Below, piece by piece: positions 27,626 to 34,173 of a stretch of 34,173 nucleotides of DNA. Source of the DNA: Chromatiales bacterium USCg_Taylor. Its GTDB lineage: Bacteria; Pseudomonadota; Gammaproteobacteria; JACCXJ01. Below the pieces are notes generated by a model. It saw only the letters and a program-made list of their open reading frames with translations, had not been told where the DNA came from and searched no databases. The position numbers and the translations under genes are program-made. How positions within the stretch are numbered: the stretch's first letter is position 1; every line of letters begins with the position of its first letter. The stretch covers positions 1 to 34,173 of the forward strand of contig MUGK01000020.1 of assembly GCA_002007425.1 (NCBI GenBank). Direction: 5' to 3'.

Positions 27626-27809
27626 GAGCTTGTGAAATAATCTACTGCGCTCGGGATCTCGCGTTCCGGCGGTGCTAGGAACCCTCATGTATTTCCACAT
27701 CCACTCCGGTGCGCTCCGGCGGAAAGCCAGGGCCAGGGAGTGGCCCTGTTTGGCGCGCCGAGGATGCAACGCGATCTCTCTTCGCTCGCGACGATTTTTT
27801 CACAAGCTC
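27626..27809. mobile_element. 184-bp MITE-like element in the spc operon (IS1031-group, IS5-family-like ends)
   Basis: The ends are terminal inverted repeats GAGCTTGTGAAATAATC and, from the other side, GAGCTTGTGAAAAAATC (16 of 17 match). They are flanked by a 3-bp direct repeat TCA (27623-27625 and 27810-27812; TGA on the coding strand). GAG/CTC ends with a TNA duplication are the recorded signature of the IS1031 group of the IS5 family. There is no transposase ORF, so it is non-autonomous. An internal hairpin cagggcca-gggag-tggccctg lies at 27728-27748. The right TSD is the rplE stop codon. Confidence 0.85.
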
Positions 27810-28349
27810 TCAGTGACGCAGCGGAAGCTTGAACGCGGTCAGCAAGGCCCGCGCTTCATCGTCCGTCCTTGCGGTAGTGGTAATACAGATATCCAAGCCC
27901 CGGATCACGTCGATCTTGTCGTAATCGATTTCCGGAAAAATAATCTGCTCCTTCACGCCGAAGCTGTAATTCCCTCGTCCGTCGAAGGCACGGCCGCTCA
28001 AGCCGCGAAAATCGCGGATCCTCGGTATCGCGATATTGATCAAGCGATCCAAAAACTCATACATGCGTTCGCTCCGCAGAGTCACCTTGCAGCCGATAGG
28101 CCAGCCGTCCCGGATCTTGAAGTTGGCAATCGATTTACGCGCTCGCGTCACCACCGGTTTCTGACCGGCGATCCGCGTTAAATCGTCGACCGCATGGTCA
28201 ATAATTTTCTTATCCGCCACCGCTTCGCCAAGTCCCATGTTCAGCGTGATTTTGATAATCCGGGGGACCGCCATGACGCTCTTGTACCCATACGCCTTTT
28301 GCAACTCTGCGACGATGGTTTCGCGATAAATTGTACGCAACCGGGGCAT
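27810..28349 (-). CDS. rplE: 50S ribosomal protein L5
   Basis: The 179 residues are identical in length to E. coli L5. It has [47 protein letters not shown] and [25 protein letters not shown]5 binds 5S rRNA and contacts the P-site tRNA and the S13 bridge. Its TGA stop (27810-27812) is one copy of the target duplication of the adjacent element, so the protein is unaffected by the insertion. Confidence 0.97.
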   Translation of the reverse strand: MPRLRTIYRETIVAELQKAYGYKSVMAVPRIIKITLNMGLGEAVADKKIIDHAVDDLTRIAGQKPVVTRARKSIANFKIRDGWPIGCKVTLRSERMYEFLDRLINIAIPRIRDFRGLSGRAFDGRGNYSFGVKEQIIFPEIDYDKIDVIRGLDICITTTARTDDEARALLTAFKLPLRH

Positions 28350-28362
28350 GCCAACACCTGTG

Positions 28363-28680
28363 TTAGGTCTCTACTACTTCCCCCGAGGATTTGAAATAGC
28401 GCACCTTGCGGCCGTCCTCGAGTACTTTGAAGCCGACCTTGTCGGCCTTTTTCGTCTGGGGGTTATATAGCGCCACATTGGAGATATGGATGGGCGCTTC
28501 CTTCTCGACGATCCCGCCCGCGGTGCCCGAGCGCGGGTTAGGCCGGGTGTGGCGCTTTACCATATTGGCGCTCTCGACCACGACCCTGTCATTGGGGAAA
28601 ACGCGCGTCACCACCCCGCGGTGGCCTTTCGATTTACCCACGGAGATGACGACTTGATCACCTTTTTTGATCTTACGCAT
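28363..28680 (-). CDS. rplX: 50S ribosomal protein L24
   Basis: The 105-residue protein has the N-terminal KOW motif [25 protein letters not shown], then [33 protein letters not shown]24 is an assembly-initiating 50S protein near the tunnel exit. It lies 8 nt downstream of rplN and 13 nt before rplE. Confidence 0.97.
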   Translation of the reverse strand: MRKIKKGDQVVISVGKSKGHRGVVTRVFPNDRVVVESANMVKRHTRPNPRSGTAGGIVEKEAPIHISNVALYNPQTKKADKVGFKVLEDGRKVRYFKSSGEVVET

Positions 28681-28688
28681 TGCTCGAC

Positions 28689-29057
28689 TCAGAGTACTTC
28701 AGGCGCTAACGAGATGATGCGCATAAACCGCTGGGTACGCAGCTCCCGCGTGACCGGGCCAAAAACCCGTGTCCCGATAGGTTGCAACTGCTTATCCAAT
28801 AACACCGCGGCATTACCATCGAATCGGATTACCGATCCGTCCGCTCGCCGCACTCCCTTTTTCGTACGCACGACCACCGCGTCATACACCTCGCCCTTTT
28901 TTACCTTGCCCCGAGGGATGGCCTCCTTAATCGTGACTTTTATGATATCGCCGACATAAGCATATCTGCGCTTTGACCCGCCCAAAACCTTTATACACAT
29001 CAAGCGCCGCGCTCCGCTGTTGTCGGCCGCATCCAAATTCGATTGCATCTGTATCAT
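28689..29057 (-). CDS. rplN: 50S ribosomal protein L14
   Basis: The 122-residue protein is canonical: [33 protein letters not shown] at the N-terminus, then [18 protein letters not shown] and [14 protein letters not shown]14 forms intersubunit bridges and is the RsfS silencing-factor site. First gene of the spc part. Confidence 0.97.
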   Translation of the reverse strand: MIQMQSNLDAADNSGARRLMCIKVLGGSKRRYAYVGDIIKVTIKEAIPRGKVKKGEVYDAVVVRTKKGVRRADGSVIRFDGNAAVLLDKQLQPIGTRVFGPVTRELRTQRFMRIISLAPEVL

Positions 29058-29084
29058 CGGTCAGTTCCTGGCCATGACCATGGC

Positions 29085-29351
29085 TCAAAGCTCCACGGCA
29101 CGCTCGATAAGCTTTTGAACGCGCCAGCTTTTCCGCTTCGAGATCGGCCGACACTCCTCGATAGCCACCGTATCCCCTTGCTTACAGGTACTGGCTTCGT
29201 CGTGGGCGAGCAACTTCGTCGAACGGCGTATGTATTTCTTGTACAAGGGGTGCAATACCTTGCGCTCGACGAGCACGGCAACGGTTTTTTGCATCTTATC
29301 GCTGACCACCTGACCGATCAGGATCCGCGGCGCTCTTAACGGCTCATTCAC
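29085..29351 (-). CDS. rpsQ: 30S ribosomal protein S17
   Basis: The 88-residue OB-fold protein has [33 protein letters not shown] and [22 protein letters not shown]. It binds 16S helices 7 and 11. Its ATG overlaps the rpmC stop by 4 nt. Last gene of the S10 part. Confidence 0.97.
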   Translation of the reverse strand: MNEPLRAPRILIGQVVSDKMQKTVAVLVERKVLHPLYKKYIRRSTKLLAHDEASTCKQGDTVAIEECRPISKRKSWRVQKLIERAVEL

Positions 29352-29551
29352 GCGGACTCGCCTTGCTTCAGCTCGTGAAGCACGGTCTTCACGCGGGCGA
29401 TCTCCCGTCTCACACCCTGGAGCCGGGTTGGCCTTACCGTTTGACCGGCGCCTCTTTGCATACGCAAATTAAATTGCTCCCGCCGCAGGTCCAATAATAG
29501 ACTTTGCAGCTCGCCGGGTTGTTTTTTCCTCAGTTCGTTCGCTTGCATCAT
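29348..29551 (-). CDS. rpmC: 50S ribosomal protein L29
   Basis: The 67-residue two-helix protein has [32 protein letters not shown] and [13 protein letters not shown]. It sits at the tunnel exit next to L23. It has 4-nt overlaps with both rplP and rpsQ, a tightly coupled trio. Confidence 0.96.
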   Translation of the reverse strand: MMQANELRKKQPGELQSLLLDLRREQFNLRMQRGAGQTVRPTRLQGVRREIARVKTVLHELKQGESA

Positions 29552-29961
29552 AACAGCGTCCGACTCGCCATCGTGGTATTCACGGGGAGTTTAGCCCCTG
29601 CCAAGCGAAACGCTTCGCGCGCGATATCGGCGGGCACGCCTTCCACTTCGTACAGTACGCGGCCCGCTTGCACCTGCGCGACCCAATACTCCACGTTTCC
29701 CTTTCCTTTGCCTTGCCTGACTTCCAAGGGTTTGGTCGTGATGGGTTTGTCGGGGAACACTCGAATCCACAGTTTGCCGCCCCGCTTCACATGGCGCGAA
29801 ATCGCGCGCCGCGCCGCTTCCAACTGGCGCGCCGTGATGCGTCCCGCCGTGGTGGCTTTTAACCCATACTCGCCAAAGCTTACGCGTAGGCCCGTGGTCG
29901 CCATACCGCGATTGCGGCCCTTTTGCTGCTTGCGATACTTCGTTTGCTTAGGTTGAAGCAT
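29548..29961 (-). CDS. rplP: 50S ribosomal protein L16
   Basis: The 137-residue protein begins [19 protein letters not shown], with [45 protein letters not shown] and [29 protein letters not shown]16 helps position A-site tRNA. Confidence 0.97.
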   Translation of the reverse strand: MLQPKQTKYRKQQKGRNRGMATTGLRVSFGEYGLKATTAGRITARQLEAARRAISRHVKRGGKLWIRVFPDKPITTKPLEVRQGKGKGNVEYWVAQVQAGRVLYEVEGVPADIAREAFRLAGAKLPVNTTMASRTLL

Positions 29962-29974
29962 AACGCTTAGCCGA

Positions 29975-30652
29975 TTAACGAGGCAGGGCTCCGTCCACGC
30001 TCCGATCTTCGATCGCTACCGCGCGATCTATCACCTCACCTTTGAAGATCCAAACCTTCACGCCTATCACGCCGTAGGTCGTCTTGGCCTCCGCTAAACC
30101 GTAATCGATGTCCGCCCGCAAGGTGTGCAAGGGCACGCGCCCTTCCCGGTACCACTCGGAACGGGCGATCTCCGCGCCGTTGAGCCTTCCGGCGACGTGG
30201 ATCTTGATCCCCTGCGCCCCGAGCCTCATGGCGTTAGTCACCGCCCGTTTCATCGCCCGCCGGAACATGATACGGCGCTCGAGCTGACCCGCGACACTCT
30301 CCGCAACGAGATAAGCATCCAGTTCTGGTTTACGGATCTCCTCGACGCTGATCTGCACCGGCACGCCCATCAACCCCGACACTTGCTTGCGCAGCGACTC
30401 GATGTCTTCACCTTTTTTGCCGATGACGATACCGGGTCTCGCCGTATGAATAATGATGCGCGCATTGTTCGCCGGCCGTTCTATTTGGATGCGGCTGACC
30501 GAGGCCTGCCTCAGTTTCTTGTGCAAGAACTCGCGCACGGCGAGATCCATATTTAGATAATCCGCGTACTTCTTCGAATCGACATACCATTTCGACGACC
30601 AGTCTTTGACGATCCCGAGCCGTATACCTGTTGGATGAACCTTCTGTCCCAT
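29975..30652 (-). CDS. rpsC: 30S ribosomal protein S3
   Basis: The 225-residue protein has the N-terminal [23 protein letters not shown], a KH domain at about 40-105 ([22 protein letters not shown]) and the C-terminal domain with [38 protein letters not shown]. It lines the mRNA entry channel. It lies 10 nt after rplV and 13 nt before rplP. Confidence 0.97.
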   Translation of the reverse strand: MGQKVHPTGIRLGIVKDWSSKWYVDSKKYADYLNMDLAVREFLHKKLRQASVSRIQIERPANNARIIIHTARPGIVIGKKGEDIESLRKQVSGLMGVPVQISVEEIRKPELDAYLVAESVAGQLERRIMFRRAMKRAVTNAMRLGAQGIKIHVAGRLNGAEIARSEWYREGRVPLHTLRADIDYGLAEAKTTYGVIGVKVWIFKGEVIDRAVAIEDRSVDGALPR

Positions 30653-30662
30653 GGCTATCTCG

Positions 30663-30992
30663 TTACTCCGCGACGCGGACGGTGATGTGGCTGGTCCTTT
30701 TCATGAGTCGATTGGCGCGCCCCCGGGCTCGAGCCACCACCCGCTTCATCATCGGCGCGGTATCAATCATGATGGTTTCGACTTTAAGCGCATCAATGTC
30801 CGCACCGTCATTGTGCTCGGCATTCGCGATCGCCGATTCTAACACTTTTCTGATGATTCCCGCAGCCTTTTTACCGCTGAACGTCAATAGGCTCAGGGCG
30901 CGATCCACCGGGAGCCCGCGGATTTGATCCGCAACCAGACGCGCCTTTTGCGGAGACACCCGAACGAACCGAAGTTTAGCTGCCGTTGCCAT
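30663..30992 (-). CDS. rplV: 50S ribosomal protein L22
   Basis: The 109-residue protein has [37 protein letters not shown], then the tunnel-lining hairpin region near [25 protein letters not shown]. That hairpin, with L4, forms the exit-tunnel constriction. Confidence 0.97.
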   Translation of the reverse strand: MATAAKLRFVRVSPQKARLVADQIRGLPVDRALSLLTFSGKKAAGIIRKVLESAIANAEHNDGADIDALKVETIMIDTAPMMKRVVARARGRANRLMKRTSHITVRVAE

Positions 30993-31017
30993 CGTACACG
31001 TGCCTTATGCGTGGGCC

Positions 31018-31296
31018 TTACGGACTCTTGGCCTTGCGATCGGCCGAATGGCCGCGAAAGGTCCTGGTTACCGCAAACTCCCCGAGCTTATGCCCGACCA
31101 TATTCTCGGTAATATAAACCGGCAGGTGCTGGCGTCCATTATGGATGGCGATCGTGATCCCGACCATCTCCGGCGCCACCACCGAACGGCGCGACCAGGT
31201 CTTGATGGGCCGCTTGTCCTTGCTGTCGCGGGCCTTGGCAACCTTTGCGGCAAGGTGGTGATCTATGAAGGGCCCTTTTTTGAGTGAGCGTGGCAC
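31018..31296 (-). CDS. rpsS: 30S ribosomal protein S19
   Basis: The 92-residue protein begins [69 protein letters not shown] is the diagnostic run. It forms the 30S head with S13. Confidence 0.97.
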   Translation of the reverse strand: MPRSLKKGPFIDHHLAAKVAKARDSKDKRPIKTWSRRSVVAPEMVGITIAIHNGRQHLPVYITENMVGHKLGEFAVTRTFRGHSADRKAKSP

Positions 31297-31311
31297 GCGA
31301 GCCTCCAGACG

Positions 31312-32142
31312 CTAAGTTGCCTTATGCCGATTGCGCACGATCATGCCAGTCGTCCGCTTGTTTTTCCGAGTCTTGTGGCCCTTGGTGGGCTGACCCCATG
31401 GGGTCACCGGGTGCCGCCCCCCGGAGCTCTTGCCTTCCCCTCCCCCGTGCGGATGATCGACAGGATTCATGGCCACACCGCGCACCGTTGGGCGGATACC
31501 TCGCCAGCGCGTCGCGCCGGCTTTACCGAGCGAACGCAGGGCATGCTCATTGTTACCAACGTCGCCAATAGTCGCCCGGCAATCGAGAGGAACTTTCCGG
31601 ACTTCCCCGGACCGCAGCCGCAACGTCGCATGTCCCCCTTCCCGAGCGATCAGTTGCACCGCGGCGCCCGCGCTCCGGGCCAACTGGGCGCCTTTCCCGG
31701 GCCGCAGCTCCACGCAATGAATCGTCGTGCCGAGGGGAATGTTGCGCAGGGCCAACGAATTTCCCGGCTGAATCGCCGCCTCGCTCCCCGACATCAAACG
31801 CGTGCCCGCTCGCACATCTTTCGGTGCGACGATGTAACGACGCTCGCCGTCCGCATACAGCAGCAACGCGATATGGGCGCTGCGGTTCGGATCGTACTCG
31901 ATACGCTCAACGCGCGCCGGGATCCCGTCCTTACGGCGCTTAAAATCGATGATGCGGTAATGTTGCTTATGCCCGCCTCCCTGGTGGCGCACCGTAATTC
32001 GACCCCTGTTGTTGCGTCCAGCCTTGCGTGTCTGTTTTTCAGTCAGCGGCCAATGAGGATCACCCTTGTGCAACCCGGGCGTTACTACCCGCACCACGCC
32101 GCGCGTACCCGCCGAGGTCGGTTTGAGTTGCTTCAATGCCAC
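31312..32142 (-). CDS. rplB: 50S ribosomal protein L2
   Basis: The 276-residue protein has the N-terminal OB-fold, [27 protein letters not shown], and the C-terminal [31 protein letters not shown]. The last contains the His required near the peptidyl transferase centre. A 483-residue ORF on the opposite strand (31324-32775) is a shadow of rplB, rplW and rplD. Confidence 0.98.
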   Translation of the reverse strand: MALKQLKPTSAGTRGVVRVVTPGLHKGDPHWPLTEKQTRKAGRNNRGRITVRHQGGGHKQHYRIIDFKRRKDGIPARVERIEYDPNRSAHIALLLYADGERRYIVAPKDVRAGTRLMSGSEAAIQPGNSLALRNIPLGTTIHCVELRPGKGAQLARSAGAAVQLIAREGGHATLRLRSGEVRKVPLDCRATIGDVGNNEHALRSLGKAGATRWRGIRPTVRGVAMNPVDHPHGGGEGKSSGGRHPVTPWGQPTKGHKTRKNKRTTGMIVRNRHKAT

Positions 32143-32148
32143 GGCGGC

Positions 32149-32445
32149 TTACTCCTTACCCACGAAATTGATGTCAAATCCGGGTTTGAGGCTGACATAG
32201 GCTTTCTTTATGTCCGAACGGCGTCCCCGCATGCGGCGATTCGCCTTAACTTTCCCCTTGATTGTGCAAACTCTCACGCCCTCGACTTCGACCTTAAACA
32301 TCAGCTCGACCGCTTGCTTTATCTCGGGCTTGGTTGCGTTCGGGACCACGCGAAATACGAACTGCCGGGCGCTGTCCGCAAGCCGCGTCGCTTTCTCCGA
32401 GACCCGGGGCTCGATGAGAACCTGCAGCAACCGCTCCTGGTTCAT
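32149..32445 (-). CDS. rplW: 50S ribosomal protein L23
   Basis: The 98-residue protein has [57 protein letters not shown]. It is the docking site for trigger factor and SRP at the tunnel exit. Its start overlaps the rplD stop by 4 nt. Confidence 0.97.
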   Translation of the reverse strand: MNQERLLQVLIEPRVSEKATRLADSARQFVFRVVPNATKPEIKQAVELMFKVEVEGVRVCTIKGKVKANRRMRGRRSDIKKAYVSLKPGFDINFVGKE

Positions 32446-33062
32446 GCGAGCCGAGCCTCGACGAGCTTGAGGGCGCCTTGCGTCATAACCACCGTCTGGT
32501 GCGCGATCAAACGGACCGGATCGAGCGCGCGCGCTCCGGTGACCTCGACGTGCAGGAGGTTCCTGGATGCCAGATCAAGGTTCCTTTCCTCTCCGTCGAC
32601 GACGATTAGTCCCGCCTCAAGACCCAAGACCTTAAGCCGCTCGATGAGCACTTTCGTCTTGGGCAAATGCATCACTAATGCGTCCACGATCTTGAGTCTT
32701 CCCGTGCGTGCGAGCTCGGAGAGGATGGACCGGAGTGCACCTGCATACATTCTTCGATTGACCTTTTGCGCGTAATCCCTCGGCACCGCCGCAAAGGTGA
32801 CCCCACCGCTTCGCCACAGCGGACTGCGTGAGCTGCCGGCGCGAGCGTTTCCCGTGCCCTTTTGTTTCCACGGCTTGCGGCCACCGCCCCGGACCTGCGC
32901 GCGGGACTTTTGGGCTTTGGTCCCGTTACGGCCCGCGGCGAGATAGGCTGTTACTACTTGATGCACGAGGGCCTCATTGTATTTGGCGTTAAACAATTGC
33001 TCGGAAACGGCAACGCTACCGACCACGGCCCCGGTGTCGCCCGATTGGACCTGAAGCTCCAT
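32442..33062 (-). CDS. rplD: 50S ribosomal protein L4
   Basis: The 206-residue protein has the extended tunnel loop around [33 protein letters not shown] and globular [20 protein letters not shown]. In E. coli L4 also represses the S10 operon through its leader; the leader is not recognisable by eye here. It begins 2 nt after rplC. Confidence 0.97.
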   Translation of the reverse strand: MELQVQSGDTGAVVGSVAVSEQLFNAKYNEALVHQVVTAYLAAGRNGTKAQKSRAQVRGGGRKPWKQKGTGNARAGSSRSPLWRSGGVTFAAVPRDYAQKVNRRMYAGALRSILSELARTGRLKIVDALVMHLPKTKVLIERLKVLGLEAGLIVVDGEERNLDLASRNLLHVEVTGARALDPVRLIAHQTVVMTQGALKLVEARLA

Positions 33063-33064
33063 GC

Positions 33065-33706
33065 TTAACGCCCCTTAACCGCTGACCGTACGACCACATG
33101 GCCGCCGCGCGCGCCCGGCACGGCGCCCTTCACGAGCAGCAAGTTTCTCTCGGCATCGACGCGCACCACCTCCAGATTCGAGACCGTGCGATTTACGTTA
33201 CCCAGATGCCCCGGCATGTGCTTGCCCTTGAACACGCGGCCGGGAGTCTGACGCTGCCCGGTGGAACCAGGCGTGCGGTGCGAAAGCGAGTTACCGTGCG
33301 TGGCGTCCCCGGATCTAAAGTGATGCCGTTTGATCGTCCCGGCGAAGCCTTTCCCCTGTGTGGCACCGCTCACGTCGACCATCTCGCCCGCTTTGAATAC
33401 ATCGACCTTGACTTCCTGGCCGACGCTGAGCGCCTCGCCTTCGCTCGCTTCCAGCCGGAACTCCCACAAACCCTGCCCACTTTCGACACCTGCTTTCTTA
33501 TAGATTCCGGCCAGCGCCTTGCTAATTCGATTCCGTTTTTGGGAACCCTTTGTTACTTGTATGGCGCGATAGCCATCGCGTTCCAGCGTCTTGACTTGGG
33601 TGATCCGGTTAGCTTCGGCGGCGATGACGGTCACCGGGATCGCGGCTCCTTCTTCGTTATAGATGCGCGTCATGCCGCATTTTCGCCCTATTATGCCCAA
33701 CGCCAT
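33065..33706 (-). CDS. rplC: 50S ribosomal protein L3
   Basis: The 213-residue protein begins [28 protein letters not shown]. The central extension [31 protein letters not shown] reaches the peptidyl transferase centre. It includes the Gln that PrmB methylates in E. coli (GQxQTPG context). Confidence 0.97.
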   Translation of the reverse strand: MALGIIGRKCGMTRIYNEEGAAIPVTVIAAEANRITQVKTLERDGYRAIQVTKGSQKRNRISKALAGIYKKAGVESGQGLWEFRLEASEGEALSVGQEVKVDVFKAGEMVDVSGATQGKGFAGTIKRHHFRSGDATHGNSLSHRTPGSTGQRQTPGRVFKGKHMPGHLGNVNRTVSNLEVVRVDAERNLLLVKGAVPGARGGHVVVRSAVKGR

Positions 33707-33723
33707 TCGCGCAACCTCCGCTC

Positions 33724-34035
33724 TCAGCTCAGCTTGATCTGGACATCTACGCCCGCGGCCAGATCGAGCTTCATCAGCGCATCCACGGTCTTGTCGGTGG
33801 GATTGACGATGTCGAGCAGGCGTTTGTGGGTGCGGATCTCGTACTGATCGCGGGCATCCTTGTCTGCATGCGGTGAGATTAGCACCGTAAAGCGTTCCAT
33901 TTTTGTGGGCAAAGGGATGGGCCCTCGGACCTGGGCGCCCGTGCGCCGGGCAGTCTCGACGATCTCGCGCGTCGAGCGGTCGATCAACCGATGGTCGAAG
34001 GCCTTGAGACGGATACGGATGATTTGGTCGTTCAT
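33724..34035 (-). CDS. rpsJ: 30S ribosomal protein S10 / NusE
   Basis: The 103-residue protein has [71 protein letters not shown]. It serves in the 30S head and, with NusB, in antitermination. First gene of the S10 operon, 40 nt downstream of tuf. Confidence 0.98.
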   Translation of the reverse strand: MNDQIIRIRLKAFDHRLIDRSTREIVETARRTGAQVRGPIPLPTKMERFTVLISPHADKDARDQYEIRTHKRLLDIVNPTDKTVDALMKLDLAAGVDVQIKLS

Positions 34036-34075
34036 GGATGATTCATCTTGGGCCCGGTCTTAAGCATAGGCTCTG

Positions 34076-34173
34076 CTACTCGACGACCTTAGCGACGACG
34101 CCGGCCCCGACGGTGCGGCCCCCTTCGCGGATCGCAAACCTCACCCCCTCTTCCATCGCAATCGGCGCAATCA
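34076..34173 (-). CDS. tuf: Elongation factor Tu, C-terminal end (cut by the window edge)
   Basis: The reverse strand of the last 98 bases reads [20 protein letters not shown], then [11 protein letters not shown] and a TAG stop. This is the invariant EF-Tu domain 3 terminus. It is absent from the ORF track because it is short and runs off the edge. A tuf gene directly upstream of rpsJ is the usual str-S10 junction. Confidence 0.97.
   Translation of the reverse strand, partial: IAPIAMEEGVRFAIREGGRTVGAGVVAKVVE

Noticed and set aside
31324-32775. 483-residue plus-strand ORF
   Set aside because: It lies entirely antisense to rplB, rplW and rplD, with Arg/Pro/Ala-rich composition typical of GC-rich shadow frames.

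Overview
The window is a chromosomal, housekeeping-rich stretch of a GC-rich proteobacterium, most likely a gammaproteobacterium outside the Enterobacterales. The evidence is a fused S10-spc-alpha ribosomal supercluster with tuf just upstream, secY followed directly by rpmJ and rpsM with no infA between them (the usual gamma order), long zinc-free S14, an mreBCD-mrdA-rodA-mltB-rlpA-dacC elongasome cluster, and a GatCAB amidotransferase operon divergent from mreB. I cannot name the genus.

Layout. 1-341: edge fragment of a small membrane protein, probably frame-disrupted. 346-4102: lipid and respiration genes, namely a Cfa-type methyltransferase divergent from a membrane fatty acid desaturase, then a type II NADH dehydrogenase with one frameshift. 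4130-13894 (minus): queD, dat, dacC, rlpA, mltB, rodA, mrdA, mreD, mreC, mreB, transcribed from mreB towards queD. This is one cell-elongation and peptidoglycan unit with a tetrahydropterin synthase homologue at its end. 14066-17236 (plus): gatC-gatA-gatB, with gatB broken by an out-of-frame deletion of conserved sequence.

17237-19596 is the accessory part. It holds a GC-rich palindromic repeat, a Uma2-family nuclease-like protein, an integron-type attC site ending a cassette whose unknown ORF is frameshifted, and a small protein made of four 23-residue repeats. No integrase gene is present, so this looks like a small cluster of cassette remnants. An imperfect direct repeat (17245-17279 and 19591-19627) brackets the segment.

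19597-34173 (minus): a SAM hydrolase/adenosyltransferase-family gene (DUF62), then, in transcription order from the right edge, the tuf 3' end, rpsJ-rplC-rplD-rplW-rplB-rpsS-rplV-rpsC-rplP-rpmC-rpsQ (S10), rplN-rplX-rplE-rpsN-rpsH-rplF-rplR-rpsE-rpmD-rplO-secY-rpmJ (spc) and rpsM-rpsK-rpsD-rpoA-rplQ (alpha). All are intact. The one anomaly is a 184-bp non-autonomous inverted-repeat element with GAG...CTC ends and a 3-bp TGA/TCA target duplication, inserted exactly at the rplE stop codon. Its ends and TNA-type duplication fit an IS1031-group (IS5 family) MITE.

The best candidates for novelty are that MITE in an essential ribosomal operon, the attC/cassette remnant, the four-repeat protein, and the gatB deletion. 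Several ORF breaks (left edge, ndh, gatB, cassette ORF) may be real decay or sequence error; only reads can decide. I saw no rRNA, tRNA, CRISPR array or complete insertion sequence.
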